A stretch of DNA of 64,000 nucleotides from Bacillus cereus (GTDB taxonomy: Bacteria > Bacillota > Bacilli > Bacillales > Bacillaceae_G), in the NCBI RefSeq assembly GCF_002584535.1, contig NZ_NUOT01000008.1, positions 186,001 to 250,000 of the forward strand. The letters run 5' to 3'. Each line of letters starts with the position of its first letter. Position 1 is the stretch's first letter. This document shows, one piece after another, positions 19,189 to 29,706 of this stretch. The notes below the pieces were generated by a model, which did not search any database, had not been told where the DNA came from, and was given only the letters and a program-made list of their open reading frames with translations. The position numbers and the translations under genes were made by a program.

Positions 19189-20430
19189 ATAAAGGCTAGT
19201 GGTATTATTGTGGAATATAACCCCTTTCATAACGGTCATGCTTATCATGTGCAACAAACCAAAAAGTTAACACAGTGCGACATTACAATCGCTGTCATGA
19301 GTGGACCATTTTTACAGCGCGGTGAACCAGCTCTCGTATCAAAATGGCAGCGAACCAAAATGGCTCTAGCTGGGGGCGTAGATCTTGTTGTTGAACTCCC
19401 TTATGCATTCGCAACACAAAAGGCCGAAACATTTGCTAGCGGAGCTATTTCTATTTTAGATGCGCTTGGCGTTTCTGAAATTTGTTTTGGCAGTGAGGAT
19501 GGAAAAGTTCAAAATTTCTATAACACCATTTCGTTACGCCAAAAAGAAAATGATACTTTCAATCAACTTGTACAGCAATTTATGGATAATGGAAACAGCT
19601 ATGCAAAAGCAACTTCTCAAGCCTTCTTACATATCTTATCGGACAGTAATACTGTTGATATGTCACAGCCAAATAATATATTAGGCTTACATTACATTGA
19701 AGCAATTCTTTCCCAGAAAAGTTCAATTCATGCACATACCATTGAAAGATTCGCATCTCATTATCATGACGAAACCTTTCAAGATAACCATATTGCAAGT
19801 GCCACCAGCATTCGCAAACAATTATTTAGTGAAAATGATTCATTCACAACCATTTATCCCTTTGTACCAAATTTTACTGCATCTTTTTTAGAAAGCTATA
19901 ACCAAACCTATCACATGCTACATTGTTGGGAGAAGTATTTCCCATTTTTTAAATACAAACTTTTGACAATGTCTTCCAAGGAGCTACAACATATATATGA
20001 GATAGAGGAAGGATTGGAGCATCGTATTTTATCAAAAATACATAATAGCTCTTCATTTCTTACTTTCATGGAAGCGTTAAAAACAAAACGTTATACATGG
20101 ACTAGATTACAACGAGCGTGTACACATATTTTAACGAATACAACAAAAGAAGAAATGGAGAAGGCGCATACAGAGCAATATTCACCATATATACGTTTAC
20201 TTGGTATGTCACAAAAAGGACAAACTTATGTTTCGAAATATAAAAAAAATCTAGGACTCCCTCTTCTTACTCACACAAAGACATTCAAGCATCCTGTTCT
20301 AGATATAGAGCGAAAAGCAAACGCTGTTTATTTTTCAGTGCTACAAGAACCGCTACGTACAAAATGTATACAAAAAGATGTAACGCAACATCCTATTCGG
20401 TATGATGAAACAATAAATACCTTTTTATAA
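19189..20430 (+). CDS. tmcAL: tRNA(Met) cytidine acetate ligase TmcAL (AUA start)
   Basis: ATP-dependent enzyme that makes N4-acetylcytidine at the wobble position of elongator tRNA-Met using acetate, which prevents misreading of AUA. The 413-residue protein has the nucleotidyltransferase HxGH motif as EYNPFHNGH at residues 9-17 and [18 protein letters not shown] after it. The start is unusual. The family N-terminus (B. subtilis MKAVG...) matches codons ATA-AAG-GCT-AGT-GGT here, and an AAAGGAGAG site ends eight bases before the ATA. The nearest standard codon, a GTG seven codons inside, would remove the first beta strand of the fold. I therefore place the start on ATA. It is the only plus-strand gene between ylbN and ylbL. 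Confidence 0.85.
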   Translation: MKASGIIVEYNPFHNGHAYHVQQTKKLTQCDITIAVMSGPFLQRGEPALVSKWQRTKMALAGGVDLVVELPYAFATQKAETFASGAISILDALGVSEICFGSEDGKVQNFYNTISLRQKENDTFNQLVQQFMDNGNSYAKATSQAFLHILSDSNTVDMSQPNNILGLHYIEAILSQKSSIHAHTIERFASHYHDETFQDNHIASATSIRKQLFSENDSFTTIYPFVPNFTASFLESYNQTYHMLHCWEKYFPFFKYKLLTMSSKELQHIYEIEEGLEHRILSKIHNSSSFLTFMEALKTKRYTWTRLQRACTHILTNTTKEEMEKAHTEQYSPYIRLLGMSQKGQTYVSKYKKNLGLPLLTHTKTFKHPVLDIERKANAVYFSVLQEPLRTKCIQKDVTQHPIRYDETINTFL

Positions 20431-20464
20431 AAAAGTAAACCTCTCTTGCGAGAGGCTTACTTTT
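20429..20464. terminator. Bidirectional terminator between tmcAL and ylbL
   Basis: AAAAGTAA plus CCTCTC arms pair with GAGAGG plus TTACTTTT around loop TTGC, with A/T runs on both sides between convergent genes. Confidence 0.85.
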
Positions 20465-21482
20465 TTTCTGACATTTTTTCTAAGTATGTTAATGCATCAT
20501 CCAATGTATCTACTGGTACAATTTTCATCTTCGTCTCAATATCTTTTGCTGCTTCAAGCGCTTCTTTATAATTCGATTTCGATACCCCTTTTTCATTTGG
20601 AGCAAAGAATATTTCTGCACCCGCATCACTAGCTGCTACAACCTTTTGCTGAATACCACCTATAGGACCGATTTCTCCCTTCTCATTAATTGTTCCTGTC
20701 CCAGCAATTTCATGGCCTTTTGTCATGTCTTTTTCAACTAATTGATTATAAATTTCTAATGTAAACATTAATCCCGCCGAGGGCCCACCAATTTCGTGCG
20801 AGTCGATTTTCACTTTTGGATCTACTACTAATTCTCTTTCAGTGACAATAGAAACTCCGATTCCCACACGCCCCTTACCATCAGGAATTTGTTTTAATGT
20901 TAACTTTTCCTCAAAACGTTTTCCATCTCGAACATATTCAATATGTACTACTTCCCCTTCTTTTTTCCCTGCCATGTGCGCAGTAAATTGGTCTATCGTT
21001 TCAAAAGGCTGACCGTCAGCAGCGACAATTACATCTCCCAGTTTTAATTTTCCTTCAGCGGACATATTCTTTGCAATCCCAGCAACTAATACTCCTTTAT
21101 TTTGAAAAGAAACTGGACGATTCGCACGTTTATATGCATTATAAATCGCTGCATTTTGTGAATCTTTCATTGCATACGCTTGGCGGAATTGGTATTCCTC
21201 ATCACTCTCACCTTTTTGCAAAATTTCCTCTGCTTTAGAAATGTGATTATATTTATTAAATTGGGCAGCTATTAAGTTTACAACATTCGCTGGCCCCATT
21301 GAAACTGTCACAAGCATAAAATCACCTGATTCTTTCTTTCCACCATCAACTTGTACATATGGTTCTAATTTCGCAGCCATACCTGGCTTTGTTACATAAT
21401 ACGGAAGGCGTACGTAGACAAGTAACATCGCCAATATAACTCCAATTAAAATTGCATATATAAACCGAAAACGCTTAAACAT
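20457..21482 (-). CDS. ylbL: PDZ and Lon-type serine protease YlbL
   Basis: Membrane-anchored protease of 341 residues. Order: N-terminal transmembrane helix (FIYAILIGVILAMLLVYV), a PDZ domain (GVLVAGIAKNMSAEGKLKLGD), and a C-terminal Lon-like proteolytic domain with catalytic Ser in GGPSAGLMF and Lys in GIQQKVVAA. In B. subtilis YlbL helps release the DNA-damage division block by degrading YneA (established). The start chosen, ATG of MFKRFRF, has AAGGAG upstream and overlaps the ylbK end by 8 bases, suggesting coupling. Confidence 0.9.
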   Translation of the reverse strand: MFKRFRFIYAILIGVILAMLLVYVRLPYYVTKPGMAAKLEPYVQVDGGKKESGDFMLVTVSMGPANVVNLIAAQFNKYNHISKAEEILQKGESDEEYQFRQAYAMKDSQNAAIYNAYKRANRPVSFQNKGVLVAGIAKNMSAEGKLKLGDVIVAADGQPFETIDQFTAHMAGKKEGEVVHIEYVRDGKRFEEKLTLKQIPDGKGRVGIGVSIVTERELVVDPKVKIDSHEIGGPSAGLMFTLEIYNQLVEKDMTKGHEIAGTGTINEKGEIGPIGGIQQKVVAASDAGAEIFFAPNEKGVSKSNYKEALEAAKDIETKMKIVPVDTLDDALTYLEKMSEKK

Positions 21483-22266
21483 TATTTTTCTCCTTCCACT
21501 GCTCAATTAATAAGTAAATTTTCTGAATATGCTTCTCCGCCTCTTCTTCTCCAACTCGAATAATGTCTTCAATATTGGTAAAAGCACGAGAACTAAATTG
21601 TTCTACTGCCGGACGCATCATTAAATCCGAAGCAATTTGCCGATTGACAACAAGTTCATGCTGCATAATTTCAATGCTCTGCATGATAACATCATAAATG
21701 GATGTAATTTCTCCGTTCACCTTAATAGGCGATACATCTACAGCAATCACAATATCCGCACCTAGCTCTTTTACGACAGATACAGGAATACGATCAATTA
21801 CCCCACCGTCCACTAATAAACGACCATCTATTTTCTCAGGTACAAACACTCCTGGCACAGAAATACTTGCTCTGACCGCATCAGCAATAGGACCGCTTGT
21901 AAATACAACTTTTTCCCCCTTTAAAATGTCAGTGGCCACAACTGCAGTTGGGATATCTAACTCTTCTAATTTTTTATTATATGTAAACATTTTAATCATA
22001 TCTTTTACACGCTTTCCAGAAATAAAGCCCATTTTGGGTACAGTAAAATCCAAATAGTATTTTCGTTTAAATAATGTAGCCATTCGATAGAGCCTCTCTA
22101 CGTTGCAACTCGCTGCATAAAATGTACCAATCAATGCCCCCATACTACTTCCGGCAATCATATGGATAGGGATATTCGCCTCTCGTAACACTTTAATCAC
22201 ACCGACATGCGCGAAACCTTTCGCACCTCCAGATCCAAGAGCTAAACCTATTTTCGGTTCCTTCAT
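21475..22266 (-). CDS. ylbK: Patatin-like phospholipase family protein YlbK
   Basis: Predicted serine acyl hydrolase, 263 residues, of the NTE/RssA branch of the patatin family. Visible are the oxyanion loop GSGGAKGFAHVGVIK, the nucleophile elbow IAGSSMGALIG (GxSxG) and the dyad aspartate in LLVDGGVIDR. The substrate is unknown. The ATG of MKEPKIGLA follows an AGGGTG site. It is co-transcribed with ylbL. Confidence 0.88.
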   Translation of the reverse strand: MKEPKIGLALGSGGAKGFAHVGVIKVLREANIPIHMIAGSSMGALIGTFYAASCNVERLYRMATLFKRKYYLDFTVPKMGFISGKRVKDMIKMFTYNKKLEELDIPTAVVATDILKGEKVVFTSGPIADAVRASISVPGVFVPEKIDGRLLVDGGVIDRIPVSVVKELGADIVIAVDVSPIKVNGEITSIYDVIMQSIEIMQHELVVNRQIASDLMMRPAVEQFSSRAFTNIEDIIRVGEEEAEKHIQKIYLLIEQWKEKNNV

Positions 22267-22380
22267 TTCTCTCACCCTTAAAATTTTTTTGTCCTCTTTT
22301 TCATACTTATGGTCTAAACTCACCATGTATCCACGTATACTGAAGTGAACGTTTTTGGGACAAAGGGGGGCTACGTTAAA

Positions 22381-24659
<2,279 letters not shown>

Positions 24660-24890
24660 TCGCTGTCACTACCTTTATTTCAATCTATCGAGCGATTATT
24701 ACAAATACATATCCGCTTTGGTAATCGCTATCAAATCCCAATATTTCCTGGTTATTTTCCCATTAAAGGATAACCTAATCCGCTACCTATTAAAAGAAAA
24801 AACACTTTATTTCTTTTAATAGCCATCATTGTATGATCACTTTCCAGTATCCAATATGTATATTCATCTCGCTATATGCGAGTAAAATCT
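24660..24890 (-). ncRNA. Structured 5' leader of rsmD (candidate ylbH leader RNA)
   Basis: Upstream of rsmD the minus strand can fold into several stems. They are a perfect 13-bp CTATTAAAAGAAA hairpin (24787-24822), a GGTTAT/ATAACC stem (24750-24775), an AGCGATTA long-range stem (24691-24729) and a CTCGC/GCGAG stem (24868-24882). Rfam describes a conserved ylbH leader upstream of this gene in Bacillus; position and multi-stem form agree, but I could not compare with the covariance model. No gene is seen in the stretch. Confidence 0.5.
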
Positions 24891-25015
24891 CTTCTACTGA
24901 TACAAGTTTCCCTTTATCTTTTTTATCCTATCATAAAATAAAAAAAAGCAAAATAAAAAGCCTACGATAAAATTTAAATTCATTATGTATATCTTCATTT
25001 AGATTGGACATAAAT

Positions 25016-25165
25016 AAATATAACAACATCACCTTCGATGTTGTTGCCAACCGCGGAGAAGACTTACGTTTCCCCATAAGTTCTTCCTCCGGTTTCTCCT
25101 CTCCCTTTGCCTTCTTGCTAGTACATACTAGTATAAGAAGGGCCCTGCTTTGCAGGGTTTTTTTC
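25016..25165 (+). ncRNA. Multi-hairpin RNA ending in an intrinsic terminator
   Basis: Four successive stems on the plus strand: a perfect 9-bp AACAACATC/GATGTTGTT (25022-25045, loop ACCTTC); a long one from AACCGCGGAG to CTCCGGTT (25049-25094); CTTCTT...AAGAAG with inner CTAGTA/TACTAG (25111-25140); and CCCTGC/GCAGGG followed by seven T residues (25143-25164). It ends 61 bp before the start codon of the next gene, so it is either a free small RNA or a transcription-attenuating leader. A 60-codon open frame across it runs through the terminator and is not credible. I do not recognise a known riboswitch class. The remainder of the gap is AT-rich. Confidence 0.6.
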
Positions 25166-25225
25166 TTTGCGTTCTTTTCATTTTAAAAATGAAATGATAC
25201 AGTAAAAGAAAGAGGAGGAAATAAT

Positions 25226-25615
25226 ATGATTCAACGTTTTATTGAACTAGGAGAAGGCTACTCCGATTTATATGAATTACTTGAGATTGCGAAAACAAAT
25301 AAAGACCGTGTGTCACATATGTTACAATTCGAAACCTTAAAAAATGATAAAAAAGTATGCTCACTAGTTGTTGTTCTGAAACCAACAACAGTTGGTGATT
25401 TCCAACCGCTATACATATGTCGCGAAGGGATTCCTATACTTGAAAATAAAAAAAGCAAACGAATTGTTTTATTCGAAGAAACAGCTGAACAAATTGAAAA
25501 AAATGTCGTTTCTTTTACTGTAAAACCTTCTACAACTTTCCCAGAAAAAGAATTATATTTTAATCACCTTATCGGCATTTTACGAATGAATCATTTCATT
25601 CCTCCAATGCAGTAG
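25226..25615 (+). CDS. Uncharacterised 129-residue protein (DUF7147-like)
   Basis: Small soluble protein starting MIQRFIELGEGYSDLYELLE, no signal peptide or transmembrane segment. I recall similar Bacillus proteins filed under a domain of unknown function (DUF7147), but cannot confirm this. A clear AGAGGAGG ribosome site and a terminator on the far side support expression. The possible attenuated leader upstream suggests the gene is regulated. No function proposed. Confidence 0.75.
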   Translation: MIQRFIELGEGYSDLYELLEIAKTNKDRVSHMLQFETLKNDKKVCSLVVVLKPTTVGDFQPLYICREGIPILENKKSKRIVLFEETAEQIEKNVVSFTVKPSTTFPEKELYFNHLIGILRMNHFIPPMQ

Positions 25616-25650
25616 CAATTTATACCCATTGTATTTTTATTAAAATAAAG

Positions 25651-25680
25651 AATCCCCCCACTAAAATTAGTGGGGGGATT
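25651..25680. terminator. Bidirectional terminator after the 129-residue gene and ylbG
   Basis: Perfect 14-bp stem AATCCCCCCACTAA with its complement and a 2-nt centre, GC-rich core, between convergent genes. Confidence 0.85.
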
Positions 25681-25684
25681 CTCC

Positions 25685-25951
25685 TTAACTATAGTCGTAT
25701 TCTTTCGCACGATCCGGACGCGAATTTTCAAATTCCGTTTTAAGAAACGGGCGATATGACTGCTCAATTTTTTTCACAAAAGGAAGCTTATTTAGCTTTT
25801 GCATCATATGCTCTATTTGCTCCACATCACAATATACAACTGCATATTTCAAACGCTTTGATATGTAATGAATATTACCATATTTCCTTAAAATTTTGGC
25901 ATGTTTCAATGAATGTAAATAAACAATCATACTTTGTCGTTGCCCGAACAT
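25685..25951 (-). CDS. ylbG: DUF2129 (UPF0298) family protein YlbG
   Basis: 88-residue conserved Bacillus protein starting [16 protein letters not shown], with a small alpha/beta fold and a basic, then acidic C-terminus ([13 protein letters not shown]). Function unknown. The ATG chosen has GGAG six bases upstream; another ATG four codons earlier is only three bases from its own GGAG, so the shorter form is preferred. Confidence 0.88.
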   Translation of the reverse strand: MFGQRQSMIVYLHSLKHAKILRKYGNIHYISKRLKYAVVYCDVEQIEHMMQKLNKLPFVKKIEQSYRPFLKTEFENSRPDRAKEYDYS

Positions 25952-26063
25952 AATCTTCTCCATCTTCTCCTTTTATATACTCATATTCTTGTATTTTATA
26001 AAAATCAATCAGAAATTTGTGAAATTATAGAACAAATTCTGTATACGTTTTCTTTCATATTCT

Positions 26064-26093
26064 AAAAAACGGGGCACATCACCCCGTTTTTTT
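26064..26093 (-). terminator. Terminator of ylbF
   Basis: ACGGGG/CCCCGT stem with A/T runs on both sides and a loop that contains the ylbF stop codon; TTTTTT follows on the minus strand. Confidence 0.8.
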
Positions 26094-26531
26094 ACAACCG
26101 CAACTTCCACCAGAGCCACACCCGCTTCCGCAGCCACCTGCATCAAAAAACGGATTTCCAGTAGGAACTTTAATCGCAGATGATACTTCGGAACCAATTG
26201 CTGCACTGACTTCATCTAATAGTTTTTGCAAAGTATTTTCCGCCTTTTTAAAAGCAGATATCTTTTCATGCAAGTCTACAGAACGTTTTAACTCTCGCAT
26301 GTTTTTCGAAACGAAAGTATAATCAGGATGATATTTTCCAAAGCGTTGCACTTCTTCATATCGCTCTTTCATTACTGTAAATTGACCAATTAATGTTTGA
26401 GCCTCCAAATCTTCCTGTAATGCCTTATAACATTTACGATAGCTCTTAGCTACATCGGAACAGACAATCGCTTTTGCAAGCTGTTCTGCTTCGTCTAATA
26501 TCATTACGCTTTCAAGCGTCGCTACAATCAT
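26079..26531 (-). CDS. ylbF: RicF (YlbF), subunit of the RicAFT iron-sulfur complex
   Basis: 150-residue helical protein that with RicA (YmcA) and RicT (YaaT) forms a complex carrying [4Fe-4S] clusters. The complex steers RNase Y mRNA maturation and helps sporulation, competence and biofilm (established in B. subtilis). Here the helical DUF964-type core is followed by a Gly/Cys-rich tail GGCGSGCGSGGSCGCKK with four cysteines, fitting cluster ligation. ATG with GGAGGTG six bases upstream. Confidence 0.92.
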   Translation of the reverse strand: MIVATLESVMILDEAEQLAKAIVCSDVAKSYRKCYKALQEDLEAQTLIGQFTVMKERYEEVQRFGKYHPDYTFVSKNMRELKRSVDLHEKISAFKKAENTLQKLLDEVSAAIGSEVSSAIKVPTGNPFFDAGGCGSGCGSGGSCGCKKTG

Positions 26532-26637
26532 GAGAGACACCTCCGAGTATCCATCATAACACATTTAGAACAGAACTACTAATTTGAATATAAAGTTAAA
26601 AGTTCTATTACTGAAAATACTCATCCATTATAATTTC

Positions 26638-27210
26638 TTATACGCAAATATGCTCGGCAATATTATATCGTAGTACGTCCCAGCTTCCATTCTCTTCTTT
26701 TACATAACTAATACACGCATTTTTTAATGGCGTTTTAAATGTAATTTCATCAGGTGAGATTGCGTGTAACATTGCTTTTATCGCATGTGAATGTGCAACA
26801 ATAATAACACGTTTACCCACATGTACTTGTGCAACGTCTTGCAATGCAGCAAAGCAGCGTTTTACAATCTCTTCATCTGTCTCCATACCTTCTACATTTC
26901 CCTCTGCAATAAGCTCTCTAACTGCAGGAACTGGTTTTCCTGAAGCCTCTCCAAAATTCCGTTCAACAAACCGCTCATCTAGAAGAATAGACTGTATTCC
27001 AACAGCATCGCTAATTGCCTGTGCTGTTTCTTGTGCTCTAATTAAGGGACTACTAATAATTACATCCCACGTTTCCAATTTTAATGCAGCTGCACTTTGA
27101 CTGGCTTGCTTTTTCCCAACTTCATTAAGTGGAATATCTTCACGCCCTTGAATAATCTCTTGAAAATTCCAATCAGTTTGTCCATGTCGCACTAAACAAA
27201 TTTCCGTCAT
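26638..27210 (-). CDS. Histidine phosphatase family protein (phosphoglycerate mutase-like)
   Basis: 190-residue member of the branch 1 histidine phosphatase superfamily. The catalytic RHG motif is LVRHGQTDWN at residues 6-15, a second arginine lies in SSPLIRAQETA, and the second histidine in VIIVAHSHAIKAML. Likely a broad phosphatase of the PhoE type rather than a glycolytic mutase. The ATG of MTEICLVRHG has AAGGAG upstream; the open frame continues 26 codons upstream without family similarity. Confidence 0.87.
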   Translation of the reverse strand: MTEICLVRHGQTDWNFQEIIQGREDIPLNEVGKKQASQSAAALKLETWDVIISSPLIRAQETAQAISDAVGIQSILLDERFVERNFGEASGKPVPAVRELIAEGNVEGMETDEEIVKRCFAALQDVAQVHVGKRVIIVAHSHAIKAMLHAISPDEITFKTPLKNACISYVKEENGSWDVLRYNIAEHICV

Positions 27211-27288
27211 GCTGTAACTCCTTTTTTTCAATAATCTGTTTCTATTGTAACAAATGTTTCGCATGACGGACATAGTTTTTCCTTCCAA

Positions 27289-27534
27289 TTATGTTGCATT
27301 CTGCTGCTTCATATATTGAAACATGTCAATCATAATAGAAGCAACCGCCAGTTGATTTTGAAATTTTGCAACTTTATCAGGAATTGTCTTTTTATAATAC
27401 TGTAAGGCAGCTAATTCAAAAGCCTCCTTCTCCTTAGGATTACGTGATAATTTCCGATACCAATGGGGTTGTTCACGAATATAACGCTCTAAATCTTTGT
27501 CAGCTTTTATAAATTCCATAAGTTCTGCCCTCAT
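27289..27534 (-). CDS. ylbE: YlbE-like protein
   Basis: 81-residue soluble helical protein with the YlbE signature YIREQPHWYRKLSRNP. Function unknown. AGGAGG precedes the ATG. It lies 12 bp after ylbD, so the pair is probably an operon. Confidence 0.85.
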   Translation of the reverse strand: MRAELMEFIKADKDLERYIREQPHWYRKLSRNPKEKEAFELAALQYYKKTIPDKVAKFQNQLAVASIMIDMFQYMKQQNAT

Positions 27535-27546
27535 CCTCTTTTCCTC

Positions 27547-27972
27547 CTAATCTTTTCGAAAGAAAAACGGATTATTTTCAGAAGTTCTTTGCTCAGGTTG
27601 TGTACGATTCCCTTGAAATTGTTGAATAACTTGTTGTACACTCCCAATTGCACTTGTTACATTAGCTAGATGCTGCTGCATTTGTTCTGCATCTAATTTT
27701 TTAAAAAACGAAAGCATTTGTCCCATTAAATCAGCAGCTTTTTCATCATTATTTTCTGTACGATTCTCTTGTATAGGAGAAGAAATCGCTTCTCCATCCG
27801 CTTTATAAGCATTCCACATTTCATCTTGCTCCCCAAGTAAATACCATTCCTCATAAAATTGTTGCCATGTTTTTTGACCGTTTCGAACTTCATGAACCAT
27901 TTTAGGGTGATGGTTTACAAACTCTTTAAATTGTTGAACAGAAGGATGTAACGGTCCTTTTGTCTTTGTCAT
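27547..27972 (-). CDS. ylbD: YlbD family protein (spore-coat associated in B. subtilis)
   Basis: 141-residue soluble protein: HPSVQQFKEFVNHHPKMV motif at the N-terminus, Gln/Asn-rich C-terminal half. In B. subtilis YlbD is listed as a putative coat protein; nothing here tests that. The ATG of MTKTKGPLHP has GAGGTG six bases upstream; a GTG three codons earlier overlaps that site. Confidence 0.82.
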   Translation of the reverse strand: MTKTKGPLHPSVQQFKEFVNHHPKMVHEVRNGQKTWQQFYEEWYLLGEQDEMWNAYKADGEAISSPIQENRTENNDEKAADLMGQMLSFFKKLDAEQMQQHLANVTSAIGSVQQVIQQFQGNRTQPEQRTSENNPFFFRKD

Positions 27973-28013
27973 AATCCTCACCTCTTCAGATGTATCTACT
28001 ATATTGTAAGAAA

Positions 28014-28034
28014 AAAAAGGCGCATGGTTCGCCT
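28014..28034 (-). terminator. Terminator of the CAP-domain gene
   Basis: AGGCG/CGCCT stem with a 7-nt loop, followed by eight T residues on the minus strand. Confidence 0.75.
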
Positions 28035-28061
28035 ATTTTTAGACGTTTCATGCACCTTTTC

Positions 28062-29099
28062 TTATTTTCTAATGAAATTTTGAGTATAGAATTTATCGAA
28101 GACCCCAACACCTAGTCCAGTAAATTGTTCATTTAACAAGTTTTTCCGATGCCCTTCGCTATTCAGCCAACCTTGCACTGCCGCGATTCCATCAGTATGC
28201 TGCGCTGCTATATTTTCTCCCGCTAGTTGAAAAGTGACTTGACCACGTTGTAATCGATCTCCTAAAGTTCCAAATTTCGGTGAATCATGTGAAAAGTAAT
28301 TATTCTCTTTCATATCTTTACTATGTCCAAAAGCTACTTCAGCTGTTTGTTGATCCCATGTTAGTAATGGCAATTGATGACGACTACGAATAATATTAGT
28401 CAAATCTAGAATTTGTTGCATATTCCCATGTTCTACTTGTGCCATTTTCTCCTGAGGGATTGCTGGCTCCGTCCCTAATTCTCCAGAATAAACAAGCTGA
28501 TACGGTCTTTGTCGAAGCAATGTTTCATCATCCATATACCTAATTCCAACAAGTTTATGTGTAAACCGATCAAAGTATAACTGCGCCCAATCATCTTCTT
28601 CTATCGAAACAAGTGGTTGTTCTGCAATTTCAGTATCAGATAATTCAAATTGGTAACTGTTCCTTCCTTTTTCCAAAGAAATTTCATGTGAAAATGGATT
28701 TTTTTTATAGACATCTTCATATTTTTCATTCATATGAAACGGGGCTACATCCACTTGATCACCAGCAACATAAGCTGTTACAATTTTATGCTCTGCAACA
28801 CCAAACTGTACATATTGTGATAAATCTTGATTATAAATCCACCATTCGTAACCATAAGCAGAAGGTTCGATTCGAGCTGGCTCACCCCATTTTGCTAATA
28901 AATTTTCCGAATCTCCTCCTATTAATTGGGAGATTGTCTCTGGAAAACCTTCATTTATCTGTTTCTTTTTCTTGACAATCTTATGTTCCTGCTTAGAATG
29001 AGATGGTTGTAATATATATTGCGAAACGAGTAATTTCCCGTATAAATCAATTGCTAAAATCAAAGCCGTAATCATTACGATACGTAATAATTTTTTCAA
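28062..29099 (-). CDS. ylbC: CAP/SCP-domain protein YlbC
   Basis: 345-residue membrane-anchored or secreted protein. An N-terminal hydrophobic helix (LLRIVMITALILAIDLYG) is followed by a CAP-associated N-terminal domain and a C-terminal CAP (cysteine-rich secretory, antigen 5, PR-1) domain with LTNIIRSRHQLPLLTWD, HSKDMKENNYFSHDSP and GWLNSEGHRKNLLN. The start is TTG with AGGAGG eight bases upstream; the frame stays open further but without a ribosome site. Molecular role of bacterial CAP proteins is mostly unknown. Confidence 0.87.
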   Translation of the reverse strand: MKKLLRIVMITALILAIDLYGKLLVSQYILQPSHSKQEHKIVKKKKQINEGFPETISQLIGGDSENLLAKWGEPARIEPSAYGYEWWIYNQDLSQYVQFGVAEHKIVTAYVAGDQVDVAPFHMNEKYEDVYKKNPFSHEISLEKGRNSYQFELSDTEIAEQPLVSIEEDDWAQLYFDRFTHKLVGIRYMDDETLLRQRPYQLVYSGELGTEPAIPQEKMAQVEHGNMQQILDLTNIIRSRHQLPLLTWDQQTAEVAFGHSKDMKENNYFSHDSPKFGTLGDRLQRGQVTFQLAGENIAAQHTDGIAAVQGWLNSEGHRKNLLNEQFTGLGVGVFDKFYTQNFIRK

Positions 29100-29304
29100 A
29101 AAATATACCTCCTGGTCAAACATAAAATTGAGATATACACAAAGCCCTGTCTTCTCTTTTGTTTGTACCATACTATTTTCACTATATCATATTTTTATAA
29201 AAAAAGCCGTGATTATCCCTTTTCTCTCAATATGAATTGCGATTTCTCATTATTCATACTATTATAAAATTAGATGGTTTCAAATAAAAATAAGGAGGGA
29301 TTCT

Positions 29305-29670
29305 ATGCAGTTTACAAATTCAAAACTTATAGACGCAACTATTGATTTTACACTTCTCACAGAAGTCATGCAAAATCATCATTTCGTACTTGCCGGACAG
29401 TGGGATTATGAACGAGTTACATATGACTATAAATTTGAAATATTAAAGGATGTATACTATTTACGGGTCCAAGGATTTGCTGTAGAAGGAGAAATCGGAG
29501 GACGACACGCACAAGTTAAATTACTTCCCCCATTGTTAGGAAAACACTATTATCCACATGGTGTTGAATATGGAGAGAATGAAAATTTCCCTACAAACGT
29601 ACTTCAAAAAAGCGAACAACTACTGCAAAATATCGAAAAGGAATTGAAGGAATTTCAAATTATCGAGTAA
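29305..29670 (+). CDS. YugN-like family protein
   Basis: 121-residue soluble protein resembling the YugN family (YYLRVQGFAVEGEIGGRHAQVKLL region, and HYYPHGVEYGE). Function unknown. Good AAGGAGGG site; strong terminator after it. Stands alone on the plus strand. Confidence 0.8.
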   Translation: MQFTNSKLIDATIDFTLLTEVMQNHHFVLAGQWDYERVTYDYKFEILKDVYYLRVQGFAVEGEIGGRHAQVKLLPPLLGKHYYPHGVEYGENENFPTNVLQKSEQLLQNIEKELKEFQIIE

Positions 29671-29672
29671 AT

Positions 29673-29706
29673 AAAACAGGCATGCCCATGTGGACATGCC
29701 TGTTTT
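29673..29706. terminator. Bidirectional terminator between the YugN-like gene and ctaG
   Basis: Perfect 12-bp AAAACAGGCATG stem with a 10-nt loop between convergent genes. Confidence 0.85.

Noticed and set aside
25004-25186. 60-codon frame beginning MDINKYNN
   Set aside because: It crosses four RNA stems and a terminator with a T-run; no ribosome site.
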